Origin: Gemmatimonas phototrophica
GTDB lineage: Bacteria; Gemmatimonadota; Gemmatimonadetes; Longimicrobiales; Gaopeijiaceae
Length of the DNA stretch: 6,351 bases
NCBI GenBank assembly: GCA_945876015.1
Contig: CAMCNM010000114.1
Span: forward strand, 1-6,351
Direction of reading: 5' to 3'
In this document: positions 1 through 5,500 of the stretch, piece after piece
Layout: each line of letters starts with the position of its first letter
How positions within the stretch are numbered: the stretch's first letter is position 1
Notes under the pieces: generated by a model
Database searches by the model: none
The model's input: only the letters and a program-made list of their open reading frames with translations
What the model was told of the DNA's origin: nothing
Position numbers and translations under genes: made by a program

Positions 1-37
1 GACGCGGACGTTTCGACATTTAGAGCTCCTCGGCTGT

Positions 38-54
38 GGGCGAACATCTCGCCC
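38..54. other. Small perfect hairpin in left flank
   Basis: GGGCGA at 38-43 and TCGCCC at 49-54 form a perfect 6-bp stem with a 5-nt loop. It lies outside the insertion-sequence remnant, downstream of the minus-strand operon. It could be a weak transcription end for that operon. However, no T-run follows the stem on either strand, so an intrinsic terminator is not supported. The rest of positions 1-66 shows no gene or recognisable site. Confidence 0.3.
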
Positions 55-72
55 GGGGAGCCCGCCTGTCCA

Positions 73-108
73 CTTATCCTACCTGTTCAGAAAACCGGGA
101 CCACTTCT
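73..108. repeat. IS terminal direct repeat, copy 1
   Basis: This copy carries the blocks CTTATCC, ACCTGTT, CAGAAAA and CCACTTCT in that order, and all four recur in the same order at 114-158. The spacing differs because copy 2 has a short insertion between ACCTGTT and CAGAAAA. Repeated blocks of this kind near an IS end are typical transposase-binding sites. The preceding bases at 67-79 (TGTCCACTTATCC) look like the outer terminus. Confidence 0.6.
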
Positions 109-113
109 TACTG

Positions 114-158
114 CTTATCCCGACCTGTTTCGCTGTACAGAAAAGCGGAGCCACTTCT
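114..158. repeat. IS terminal direct repeat, copy 2
   Basis: This is the second imperfect copy of the blocks at 73-108. Between ACCTGTT and CAGAAAA it contains extra bases that create a perfect 8-bp palindrome, CTGTACAG, at 133-140. Its right edge (158) directly meets the end of recognisable transposase coding sequence (159), suggesting that an internal deletion joined the gene fragment to the terminus. Confidence 0.6.
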
Positions 159-275
159 GTCGGAAATGAAGAGGAGGCGGCGTTGAAAGCGGAAGGTCCC
201 GCCGGTTGTGACCTTCTTGACCACGAAATGGCCGGGGTACTCCTGGGGCGGTAAGCGCGACGGGTAGGGCCGCCG
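159..275 (-). pseudogene. IS481-like transposase C-terminal fragment
   Basis: Read on the minus strand from 275 down to 159, this gives 39 residues beginning RRPYPSRLPP, followed by EYPGHFVVKKV, then GGTFRFQ and RRLLFIS. This matches, from memory, the region after the DDE catalytic core in IS481-type integrase transposases, where PYP.RLPP.EYPGHFEVRRV followed by a G.FRF/IRW strand is typical. The expected continuation, around LFIS.AL followed by a GLEE.DDG.WSI-type stretch, is missing. Instead the frame enters the repeat sequence and stops at TAA (108-110). No start codon or catalytic residues are present. Upstream the frame would run into the methyltransferase-like gene, so the fragment is dead. 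Confidence 0.65.
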
Positions 276-277
276 TC

Positions 278-838
278 CTACATCCAGAGCATCTTGGCCG
301 CGAGTAGCAAGAAGGCCGCCGTCACTCCGAGCAGCGCCTCGTACTCGCGGTTGCGCCTCCATCTCCCGAGCGTGAACCCCTCCCCGCTCGTCCCCCCGAC
401 GTCCGCCGATCCAGTCGCCCGCCAGGGCACCGCCCTCGGCACGAACAGCGGCACGTTCCGCGCGTAGTCAGCGTGGCGCTCGCCGAAGCGCTCGGCCAGG
501 AGGTCGGTTTCCCCGCGGATCGTCCGGCCGTAGACGACCACGAAGAACGCGAGGAAGAGGACGGTGAACGGCCAGACGCCACCCGCGATCGTCGCGCCGA
601 CACCGATCAGGAAGCTGCCGAGATAGAGCGGATTGCGCGTGTGCGCGTAGGGACCGGTGACGGTGAGCTCGCGCTCCTTCCGGATCGTTCCGGCGGCCCA
701 CGCACGGATCGCGGCGCCTAGGAGGGCGAGCGCGCCGCCGAGGACGAGAGACCGGGGAGTCGGGCGCGCGAGCAGGAAGTACGGGACGACCAGCAGCCAG
801 ACGGCTCGAAGGCGGAGCGTGCGGAGACTCGCGGTCAC
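278..838 (-). CDS. ICMT/PEMT-like membrane methyltransferase
   Basis: This 186-residue integral membrane protein belongs to the isoprenylcysteine carboxyl methyltransferase / phospholipid methyltransferase superfamily. The family signature is clear: LTVTGPYAHTRNPLYLGSFL at 58-77 (the R-N-P-Y/L-Y segment of the SAM site), then E110 with FGERHADYARNVPLFVP at 118-134. Hydrophobic segments lie near 12-24, 31-50, 72-105 and 168-185. A C-terminal NREYEALLG motif precedes the last helix. The start is GTG at 838, with a weak GAG six bases upstream. It lies 16 bp after the DUF3108 gene, so it is the last gene of the operon. The bacterial substrate is unknown; a lipid or prenyl-linked methyl acceptor would fit the neighbours. 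The stop codon sits almost against the transposon scar, yet the final helix looks complete, so I do not call it truncated. Confidence 0.88.
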   Translation of the reverse strand: MTASLRTLRLRAVWLLVVPYFLLARPTPRSLVLGGALALLGAAIRAWAAGTIRKERELTVTGPYAHTRNPLYLGSFLIGVGATIAGGVWPFTVLFLAFFVVVYGRTIRGETDLLAERFGERHADYARNVPLFVPRAVPWRATGSADVGGTSGEGFTLGRWRRNREYEALLGVTAAFLLLAAKMLWM

Positions 839-854
839 CGCGCGCTCGTCGGGC

Positions 855-1664
855 TCACCGCCCCGGGTTGAGCGGGACTCCGGGGCGCGCGCTCTTGAGC
901 TGAAGCGTGATCGAGCCGATCGGAAGGTCGGACTTGAGGTAGACGATCTGCCGCGCCGCGTCGTCGGAAAGATAGATCTCGGCCTTCCCGCCCTGGCTGA
1001 ACATGCCCTTGGTGCGGATCGCCGGCTGCACGACGATCGTGTTGAACTCCCCCGCCGGCACCTCCTTCACTTCATTCCGCAGCACCTTGATCACGACCGG
1101 GTTGCCGTCCCTCAGGAAGTAGCGCTCCGAGGTGTAGGTCTCGCCCACCACGAGCGGGAGCGTCCGCAGCCAAAAGATGTACGAGAGCTCGTCGAGCGGC
1201 TCGGAGGTGGACATCGAATCGGCGCGGTTCTCGTCGAGCTGCTGCCAGCGCCGCTCCTCCGGGTAGATCGCGAACTCCTTGAAGCTCTTGTACCGCGCCT
1301 CGTGCAGGTCGCTGATGAAATGGCGCGACACCAGGCTCCGCGTGTCGAGCCACGACTGATAGTTGTCCTTCACCTTGACGAACAGGACGCCGGCCTCGAG
1401 ACCCATCGACAGGCGATAGGTGGGACGACCCGCGATGGTGTCGATCGAATCGACCGCGATGTACCCGCTCCCTGCGTTGAACACGCCGAACTTCACCTGA
1501 TACTCCATCCGCTCACCAGGCCCGAACGGAACCGGGACCGCGAGCGAATCGGAGTGGGGCGCCGGAACAGCCGCGACGACGGCCGCGCTCTGCGCGTGCA
1601 GCGTGCGCTTGGTCGGATGAGCGGCGAGCGCGGCGACCAACGCGACCGCCATGAGGCTGCGCAC
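855..1664 (-). CDS. Secreted DUF3108 domain protein
   Basis: This 269-residue exported protein belongs to the DUF3108 family, whose members are found in Gram-negative envelopes and have no established biochemical role. The N-terminus is a signal peptide: R2, a hydrophobic core at about 4-15, and probable cleavage after LHA at 22-24. The mature part has the family landmarks: a PFGPGERMEYQVKFGVFNAGSG segment at 46-67 (F, G-E, Y.V.FG and a later AG), VPAGEFNTIVVQP at 202-214, and AEIYLSDDAARQIVYLKS at 228-245, followed by IGSITLQL. The content is consistent with an all-beta fold. GTG at 1664 is preferred over ATG at 1652, because GAGG (1672-1675) lies 7 nt before GTG but 19 nt before ATG. The gene begins 2 bp after the glycosyltransferase stop, so the two are translationally coupled. 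Confidence 0.9.
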   Translation of the reverse strand: MRSLMAVALVAALAAHPTKRTLHAQSAAVVAAVPAPHSDSLAVPVPFGPGERMEYQVKFGVFNAGSGYIAVDSIDTIAGRPTYRLSMGLEAGVLFVKVKDNYQSWLDTRSLVSRHFISDLHEARYKSFKEFAIYPEERRWQQLDENRADSMSTSEPLDELSYIFWLRTLPLVVGETYTSERYFLRDGNPVVIKVLRNEVKEVPAGEFNTIVVQPAIRTKGMFSQGGKAEIYLSDDAARQIVYLKSDLPIGSITLQLKSARPGVPLNPGR

Positions 1665-1666
1665 CG

Positions 1667-2413
1667 TCAGGCCTCGCTGGACGCCGTGAACCAGGGGCGT
1701 CCCCGGACCCGGAATAGCTCCTTGAGCACCTGGACCGGACGAACCCGCGAGGTCCTCACCTGGAGATCGTAGCGTGGCTCGAGCGGCGCTTCCTCGATGC
1801 GCCGGGCGTGCGGAGCGACGAGCCCGAGCAACTCCACGTTCGCGGCCCATCCCTCGCTCGTGAGCAGCGGAGCCCCACCCTCCTCGCGCAGGACCTTCTT
1901 GAGCACGATCGCGCGATACGCGCGGAAGCCGCAGAGCGGGTCGGACACGGGCGCGCGGCGGAACACGCCGCCCATCGCCCAGGGCGCCAGCGTGCGCGCC
2001 CACCATACCGGCCGCGGCCGCGCACCCCCGCCGCGCGCGGAGCACCCAGCCACCACATCCGCGCCGCCCTCGATCGTCTTGATCAGCGTCGCCATGTGCG
2101 CCGGGTCGTCGGTGAAATCGCCCTGGAGCGTGATCGCGATGTCGCGCTTCGGGTAGGCGGCGCGCTTCATCACCTCGCGCAGGAGACCCTCGAGAGCGCG
2201 CGCGTACCCCACGCGGGTCGGCGATCCGAGGACGGCGAGGGGAAGGACCTTCCGGTAGCGGGCCAGGGTGGGGCCTGTGTCGTCCTCCGAAGCGTCGTTG
2301 AAGACGAGGATCTCGTAGTCGCGCGCGAACTCCGCCATGACCTTGCGGACCTTCCAAAGGAGGACGCCGACGGTGCGCGCCTCGTCGTGGACCGGTATGC
2401 AGATGTAGATCAC
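1667..2413 (-). CDS. Family 2 glycosyltransferase (DPM1-like)
   Basis: This 248-residue, single-domain GT-A glycosyltransferase of family GT2 resembles the dolichyl-phosphate-mannose-synthase group, which moves a sugar from a nucleotide donor to a lipid or polyprenyl carrier at the cytoplasmic face. Landmarks: MIYICIPVHDEARTV at the start (nucleotide-binding strand with P7 and E11), ILVFNDASEDDT at 35-46, ITLQGDFTDDPAHM at 94-107 (D99 in the place of the metal-binding DXD), and SDPLCGFRAYR at 157-167. No transmembrane helix is visible, unlike DPM1-like proteins with C-terminal anchors. The start is GTG at 2413 with an AGGAGGG upstream. It sits between the acyltransferase and DUF3108 genes, suggesting a sugar donor or acceptor in envelope lipid assembly. 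The exact substrate cannot be read. Confidence 0.92.
   Translation of the reverse strand: MIYICIPVHDEARTVGVLLWKVRKVMAEFARDYEILVFNDASEDDTGPTLARYRKVLPLAVLGSPTRVGYARALEGLLREVMKRAAYPKRDIAITLQGDFTDDPAHMATLIKTIEGGADVVAGCSARGGGARPRPVWWARTLAPWAMGGVFRRAPVSDPLCGFRAYRAIVLKKVLREEGGAPLLTSEGWAANVELLGLVAPHARRIEEAPLEPRYDLQVRTSRVRPVQVLKELFRVRGRPWFTASSEA
1672..1678 (-). promoter_or_regulatory. Ribosome binding site deciding DUF3108 start
   Basis: On the minus strand this reads AGCGAGG, inside the last codons of the glycosyltransferase gene. It leaves 7 nt to GTG at 1664, the usual distance, and so supports GTG over the ATG twelve bases downstream. Confidence 0.55.
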
Positions 2414-2505
2414 GGCAGAGCAACCCTCCTATGAACGAATCGCCGCGTCGCCGGAAGCCTCCGGTGGACTGGAGGACGGCCGGGGCGCGGCGGGCACATC
2501 GCCAT
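2410..2505 (-). CDS. Possible 31-residue coupling ORF (uncertain)
   Basis: A short open frame fills the 97-bp gap between the acyltransferase and glycosyltransferase genes. ATG at 2505 has GGAGGT (2515-2520) nine bases upstream. A second in-frame ATG at 2514 overlaps the acyltransferase stop as ATGA. The frame ends at a TGA (2410-2412) that overlaps the glycosyltransferase GTG as GTGA. Both overlaps are the arrangement used for translational coupling. The peptide (MAMCPPRPGR at its start, later VHRRLPATRR) is rich in Arg and Pro, which is also what a chance frame in GC-rich DNA gives. I recognise no family. It may be only a ribosome-passing leader or chance. Confidence 0.2.
   Translation of the reverse strand: MAMCPPRPGRPPVHRRLPATRRFVHRRVALP
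2424..2430 (-). promoter_or_regulatory. Strong Shine-Dalgarno for glycosyltransferase
   Basis: On the minus strand this is AGGAGGG, a near-perfect anti-16S match and the strongest in the window. It leaves 10 nt to GTG at 2413, slightly long. Its strength suggests that the glycosyltransferase can be translated independently of the upstream acyltransferase despite the 97-bp gap. Confidence 0.65.
2451..2464. other. Intercistronic hairpin
   Basis: CCGGA and TCCGG flank a 4-nt loop, giving a perfect 5-bp GC-rich stem in the gap between the acyltransferase and glycosyltransferase genes. No T-run follows on the minus strand, so it is not an intrinsic terminator. It could be an RNA-processing or stability element, or chance. 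Confidence 0.25.
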
Positions 2506-2510
2506 GGGGA

Positions 2511-3461
2511 TCATACCTCCAGAGCCTCGTCCGGTTCCTCGAATGGGCCCGTCTCCGCCCGTTCCGGAGGGGCGGTTCGCCACCGCCGATGCTGCCAGAA
2601 GTAGTGCTCCGGATGGCGTCGCACGCGCTGGGCCAGCGCCCGGGCGTGGGCGGCGGTCAGGCGCCGCACGTCCTCGTCGAGGTGGCCCGTCCGATCGAAC
2701 GTGATCTCCTCGACCTCGCACAGGTACCGGCCTGGCCTTCCCTCCATCGCGATGCAGGAGCCGAGGAAGAGCGGAGCCTCGGCGCGGAGCGCGAACAGCG
2801 CGGGTCCCCGTGCGGTGGCCGCGGGCGTTCCGAGGAAATCCACGAACACGCCGCCCCGCCGAGCGTCCTGGTCCGCGACGAGTCCTGCGACCCGGCCCGC
2901 GCGCAGCGTGCGGATCACCTGGATGGGCGCGTCGCCCCGCCGGATGATCGAGATCCCGAGGCGGGCACGATTGCGCACCAGCTCGTCGTCGATCAATCGG
3001 TTGCCCTGACGCACCGCGACGGCATCGAGCGCGACGCCGCGCGCGGCGGCAGCCGCACCGGCCATCTCCCAGTTGCCAAAATGGCCGGTGATCAGCACCG
3101 CGCCGCGCCCGGCGGCGAGCGCCGCGAGGAGCCGCTCGCCACCCGCGGGGTCCGGGGTGCGCTCCATCACGCGAACCGCGGAGTCCTCCGAGAAAAGAAA
3201 GCTCGCCACGCCTTCGCGGCCGAGGTTGCGGTAGCTCGCGAGGGCCACGCGGTCGCGCCAGGCGCGATCCCTGTCGGGGAATGCCCGCGCGAGGTTTTCG
3301 TCGGCCACGTCGCGACGGACGCGCAGGACCGCGCCCGCGAGCCATCCGAGCGCACCCCCCAGGCCGAGCGCCCAGCGCTCGGGGAGAAGCCTTAGGACGA
3401 CAAGCGCGGCGCGGAATGCCGCGTACTCCACGCGGTGCTGGAGGGTGACGCGTCCCGCCAT
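2511..3461 (-). CDS. LpxL/HtrB-family lipid A acyltransferase
   Basis: This 316-residue protein belongs to the lysophospholipid acyltransferase superfamily, LpxL/LpxM (HtrB/MsbB) branch. These enzymes add secondary acyl chains to lipid A precursors at the inner membrane. The catalytic HX4E is TGHFGNWE (H127, E132). The second family block is VADQDARRGGVFVDFLGTPA at 196-215, and the typical C-terminal PEHYFWQHRRW is at 284-294. An N-terminal hydrophobic stretch at about 15-47 would anchor it. The length of about 300 residues fits the family. ATG at 3461 lies 5 bp after the ABC exporter stop with only a poor ribosome site, so coupling to the upstream gene is likely. Which acyl chain and which acceptor it uses cannot be told; lipid A is inferred from the MsbA-like neighbour. 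Confidence 0.92.
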   Translation of the reverse strand: MAGRVTLQHRVEYAAFRAALVVLRLLPERWALGLGGALGWLAGAVLRVRRDVADENLARAFPDRDRAWRDRVALASYRNLGREGVASFLFSEDSAVRVMERTPDPAGGERLLAALAAGRGAVLITGHFGNWEMAGAAAAARGVALDAVAVRQGNRLIDDELVRNRARLGISIIRRGDAPIQVIRTLRAGRVAGLVADQDARRGGVFVDFLGTPAATARGPALFALRAEAPLFLGSCIAMEGRPGRYLCEVEEITFDRTGHLDEDVRRLTAAHARALAQRVRRHPEHYFWQHRRWRTAPPERAETGPFEEPDEALEV

Positions 3462-3466
3462 GCGGA

Positions 3467-5323
3467 TCAGCCCGCCCCGCCCACCTCGAGCACCTCGAGG
3501 TCTCCGTCGGGGCCGGCGAACTGAAGATCGTGGAGCCGGCGGTAGAGCCCTCCGCGCCGCAGCAGGGTCGCGTGATCCCCCTTCTCCACGATGCGGCCCT
3601 GATCGAGCACCACGATCTGGTCGGCGCGCTGGACGGTCGAGAGGCGGTGCGCGATTACGAACACCGTGCGCCCCTCGAGCAAGCGATCGATCGCGGCCTG
3701 TACGAGCCGCTCGGATTCGGTATCGAGCGCGCTCGTAGCCTCGTCGAGCACCAGGATCGGCGGGTCGCGCAAGATCGCACGCGCGATCGCGAGCCGTTGA
3801 CGCTGTCCCCCGGAGAGCTGGGCGCCGCGCTCGCCAACCACTGTGTCGTAGCCGCTCGGAAGCGCGCTCACGAACTCGTGCGCGTTGGCCGCGCGCGCGG
3901 CGCGCTCGATCTCGGCCTGGGACGCGCCAGGCATCCCGTAGGCGATGTTGGCGCGCACCGTGTCGTGGAAGAGCACGGTCTCCTGCGACACGATCCCGAG
4001 GCTCGCCCGTAGCGTTGCGATCGAGAACTCGCGCAGATCGACGCCGTCCACCGTGATGCGTCCCGCCGCCGGATCGTGGGAGCGGCCGATCAGATCCACC
4101 AGCGTGCTCTTCCCGGCCCCGCTCGGACCGACCAGCGCGATCACGCTGCCTCGCGGCACCGCCATCTCCACGTCGATCAGGACCGGCGATCCGGGACGAT
4201 ACGCGAACGACACGCCCTCGAAGCGCAGCTCGCGCGCGAGGCGCGGGAACGGCCGCGCGTCCGGGCGGTCGCGAATCTCAATCGGCGCGTCGAGGAACTC
4301 GAAGATGCGTTCCGCCCCCACGATTCCAGGCAGCACGTTGGCCGGAAGCTTCGAGAAGTACTTCACCGGCGAGTACAGCTTGGTCGAGAGCGCGATGAAC
4401 CCGATGAACGCCTGGCCGGTCAGCTCGCCCTCGACCAGCACGAGGCGCGCGCCGTACCAGAGGAGCATGATCGTGCCCGTGGCCGCGAGCAGCTCGGTGA
4501 GCGGCGCGGCCACCGCGCGCAACCGCTCGGTGCGCACGAACGTGCGGAAGTAGTCCTCGGTGAGCCGATGGAAGCGGCCGCGCTCGTGCGCCTCTGCGCC
4601 CGACGCCTTCACCAGGCGGATGCCCGAGAGGGTCTCCTGGACGTGGGAGCTCACCTCGCCGGCCAGGTCGAGCACGCGGCGATCGCCGCGGCGGAGCTTC
4701 CGGACCAGCGGCCCCCAGATCCCCATCGTGAGCGGCACGACCAGGAACGCCGCGATCGTGAGCTTCCACGAGATCGCCAGCATGAACACAACCGCGGCGG
4801 TGAACTCGAACACCGAGCTCACTACGCGCGAGAGCTCGCGCGTCACGAGCGTGCGAAGCTGCTCCACGTCGTGGGTCAGCCGCGACGTGATCTGCCCCAT
4901 GCGCGTGCGGCCGAAGAAGCCGAGATCGAGCTCGAGGAGGTGTCCGTACACCTCGCGGCGCAGGTCGCGCGTAACGCCCTGCTCGACCCGGGCCACCAGA
5001 TAGGCGCGCGCGAAGTCGATCACGTTCTTGAGCAGCAAGACGATCAGGATGAACAGGATGATCCCCTGCACCGCGGCGAGCGGATCCCCACGGGTATCGA
5101 TCCAGCGGCCCAGCGTGGCGTCGAGCACACCCTCGAGGCGTCCGGCGCCTGCGCCCACCGAAACCGCAGCTCCCGGCGTCCCGAACAACGATTGCAGGAA
5201 GGGAATGATCAGGACGAAGGAAAAGGCATCCAGCGCGGCGAACAGAAAGGTCGCGGCCGCGGAGGCCACGAGGATGGCCGCGTGGGGGCGCAGGTACCGC
5301 AGGATGCGCAGATAGAGCTTCAC
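3467..5323 (-). CDS. msbA: MsbA-like ABC lipid exporter
   Basis: This 618-residue half-transporter has an N-terminal six-helix membrane domain (helices near 15-43, 84-110, 165-187, 188-205, 272-292 and 301-316) and a C-terminal nucleotide-binding domain. All ATPase motifs are intact: Walker A GPSGAGKST at 399-407, Q-loop Q447, signature LSGGQ at 503-507, Walker B ILVLDE at 523-528 with catalytic E528, D-loop SALD at 531-534, and switch H559. Such proteins dimerise and flip lipids or export hydrophobic compounds. The lipid A-core flippase role rests on its being followed 5 bp later by an LpxL-type acyltransferase; a drug or other lipid exporter remains possible. The start must be GTG at 5323, since an in-frame TAG lies nine bases upstream. 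No Shine-Dalgarno precedes it. As first gene of the cluster it should be read from the divergent region to its right. Confidence 0.9.
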   Translation of the reverse strand: MKLYLRILRYLRPHAAILVASAAATFLFAALDAFSFVLIIPFLQSLFGTPGAAVSVGAGAGRLEGVLDATLGRWIDTRGDPLAAVQGIILFILIVLLLKNVIDFARAYLVARVEQGVTRDLRREVYGHLLELDLGFFGRTRMGQITSRLTHDVEQLRTLVTRELSRVVSSVFEFTAAVVFMLAISWKLTIAAFLVVPLTMGIWGPLVRKLRRGDRRVLDLAGEVSSHVQETLSGIRLVKASGAEAHERGRFHRLTEDYFRTFVRTERLRAVAAPLTELLAATGTIMLLWYGARLVLVEGELTGQAFIGFIALSTKLYSPVKYFSKLPANVLPGIVGAERIFEFLDAPIEIRDRPDARPFPRLARELRFEGVSFAYRPGSPVLIDVEMAVPRGSVIALVGPSGAGKSTLVDLIGRSHDPAAGRITVDGVDLREFSIATLRASLGIVSQETVLFHDTVRANIAYGMPGASQAEIERAARAANAHEFVSALPSGYDTVVGERGAQLSGGQRQRLAIARAILRDPPILVLDEATSALDTESERLVQAAIDRLLEGRTVFVIAHRLSTVQRADQIVVLDQGRIVEKGDHATLLRRGGLYRRLHDLQFAGPDGDLEVLEVGGAG

Positions 5324-5339
5324 GGTGGGAAGCTAATGA

Positions 5340-5353
5340 GGGCTCGGCCGGGG
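5340..5353. repeat. 14-bp direct repeat, exporter-side copy
   Basis: The sequence GGGCTCGGCCGGGG is identical to that at 5461-5474, with 107 bp between the copies. This copy lies 17 bases upstream of the exporter's GTG start. It includes the palindrome CGGCCG. Having one copy beside each divergent gene suggests a shared binding site, though GC-rich composition makes chance plausible. Confidence 0.5.
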
Positions 5354-5404
5354 GCCTACGGGGCCGCCCCTGCCTTGCCACCGACGCCCGTACGGCGCGA
5401 GCAT

Positions 5405-5424
5405 CCGGGTTCCCCGAGACCCGG
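5405..5424. other. Hairpin followed by short T-run
   Basis: CCGGGT at 5405-5410 and ACCCGG at 5419-5424 form a perfect 6-bp stem with an 8-nt loop, followed on the plus strand by TTTTCT. This is terminator-like in shape for plus-strand transcription. No plus-strand gene ends here, so it would matter only as an attenuator in a long proC leader or as a protein-binding inverted repeat. Confidence 0.35.
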
Positions 5425-5442
5425 TTTTCTGCCGGTTTGACA

Positions 5443-5463
5443 CCCGATCCTTTCGGATTCGGG
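5443..5463. other. Bulged hairpin next to TTGACA box
   Basis: CCCGA plus TCC (5443-5450) pair with GGA plus TCGGG (5455-5463). This gives eight base pairs with a single bulged T at 5458 and a TTTC loop. It starts immediately after the TTGACA box and ends inside the second copy of the 14-bp repeat. It could be an operator or leader structure for proC. Confidence 0.35.
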
Positions 5464-5474
5464 CTCGGCCGGGG
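5461..5474. repeat. 14-bp direct repeat, proC-side copy
   Basis: This is the second identical copy of GGGCTCGGCCGGGG (first at 5340-5353). It lies 26 bases upstream of the proC GTG start and overlaps the 3' arm of the bulged hairpin. Confidence 0.5.
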
Positions 5475-5488
5475 TGGAATCGAACAGC

Positions 5489-5494
5489 GAGGAG
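5489..5494 (+). promoter_or_regulatory. Shine-Dalgarno deciding proC start
   Basis: GAGGAG stands 6 nt before GTG at 5501. An earlier in-frame GTG at 5474 has no such site and overlaps the 14-bp repeat, so 5501 is the preferred start. Confidence 0.7.
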
Positions 5495-5500
5495 CGAACC

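Larger units (their letters stand above)
67..275 (-). mobile_element. Degenerate IS481-like insertion sequence end
   Basis: This stretch combines a fragment of an integrase-type transposase C-terminus (159-275, minus strand) with a terminal region bearing imperfect direct repeats (73-108 and 114-158). It may end in an outer terminus starting TGTCC at 67. IS481-family elements characteristically have termini starting TGT and a single DDE transposase whose gene runs nearly to the end of the element. No intact transposase, catalytic DDE core or opposite end is present, so this is a scar and not a mobile copy. The inner boundary lies 2 bases past the TAG stop (278-280) of the methyltransferase-like gene. 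The element was therefore either inserted there and decayed, or brought in by recombination. The family assignment rests on recalled protein motifs and was not searched. Confidence 0.6.
5324..5500. promoter_or_regulatory. Divergent promoter region, exporter operon / proC
   Basis: These 177 bp separate two divergently read transcription units and should carry a promoter for each. A perfect TTGACA is at 5437-5442 on the plus strand, but no recognisable -10 box follows at 16-18 bp spacing. On the minus strand I find no convincing -35/-10 pair. The region holds a 14-bp direct repeat and two hairpins, listed separately, which may be regulator sites. No open frame within it looks like a gene. Confidence 0.45.

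Noticed and set aside
171..254. GAGGAGG ribosome-like site followed by TTG and a short plus-strand frame
   Set aside because: The purine run is the complement of the Arg-Arg-Leu-Leu-Phe codons of the transposase fragment, and the 23-codon product resembles nothing known.
657..1772. Plus-strand open frame of 371 codons opposite the methyltransferase-like, DUF3108 and glycosyltransferase genes
   Set aside because: It is antisense to three genes with family motifs. Its own translation is compositionally biased and shows no family signature.
1667..2423. Continuous open frame joining DUF3108 to a 250-codon upstream extension, apparently one 522-residue protein
   Set aside because: The upstream part is Arg/Gly/Ala-rich nonsense in another frame of the glycosyltransferase gene, which has clear GT2 motifs. 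DUF3108 has its own signal peptide, ribosome site and GTG start at 1664.
5360..5370. GGGGCCGCCCC palindrome in the divergent region
   Set aside because: It is an 11-bp odd palindrome with a 1-nt centre, so it cannot form a hairpin. Such GC runs are expected at this base composition.
4076..5440. Plus-strand open frame of 454 codons opposite the ABC exporter
   Set aside because: It has the low-complexity Arg/Glu/His-rich composition typical of antisense frames in GC-rich genes, with no recognisable domain. The minus strand encodes a full ABC exporter.
5437..5466. Complete sigma70 promoter for proC
   Set aside because: TTGACA is perfect, but the positions 16-18 bp downstream are GC-rich with no TANNNT-like -10. 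Only the -35-like box can be supported.
5474..5500. Upstream GTG at 5474 as proC start
   Set aside because: It overlaps the 14-bp repeat and has no well-placed ribosome site, whereas GTG 5501 has GAGGAG six bases upstream. The extra nine residues match nothing typical of ProC.
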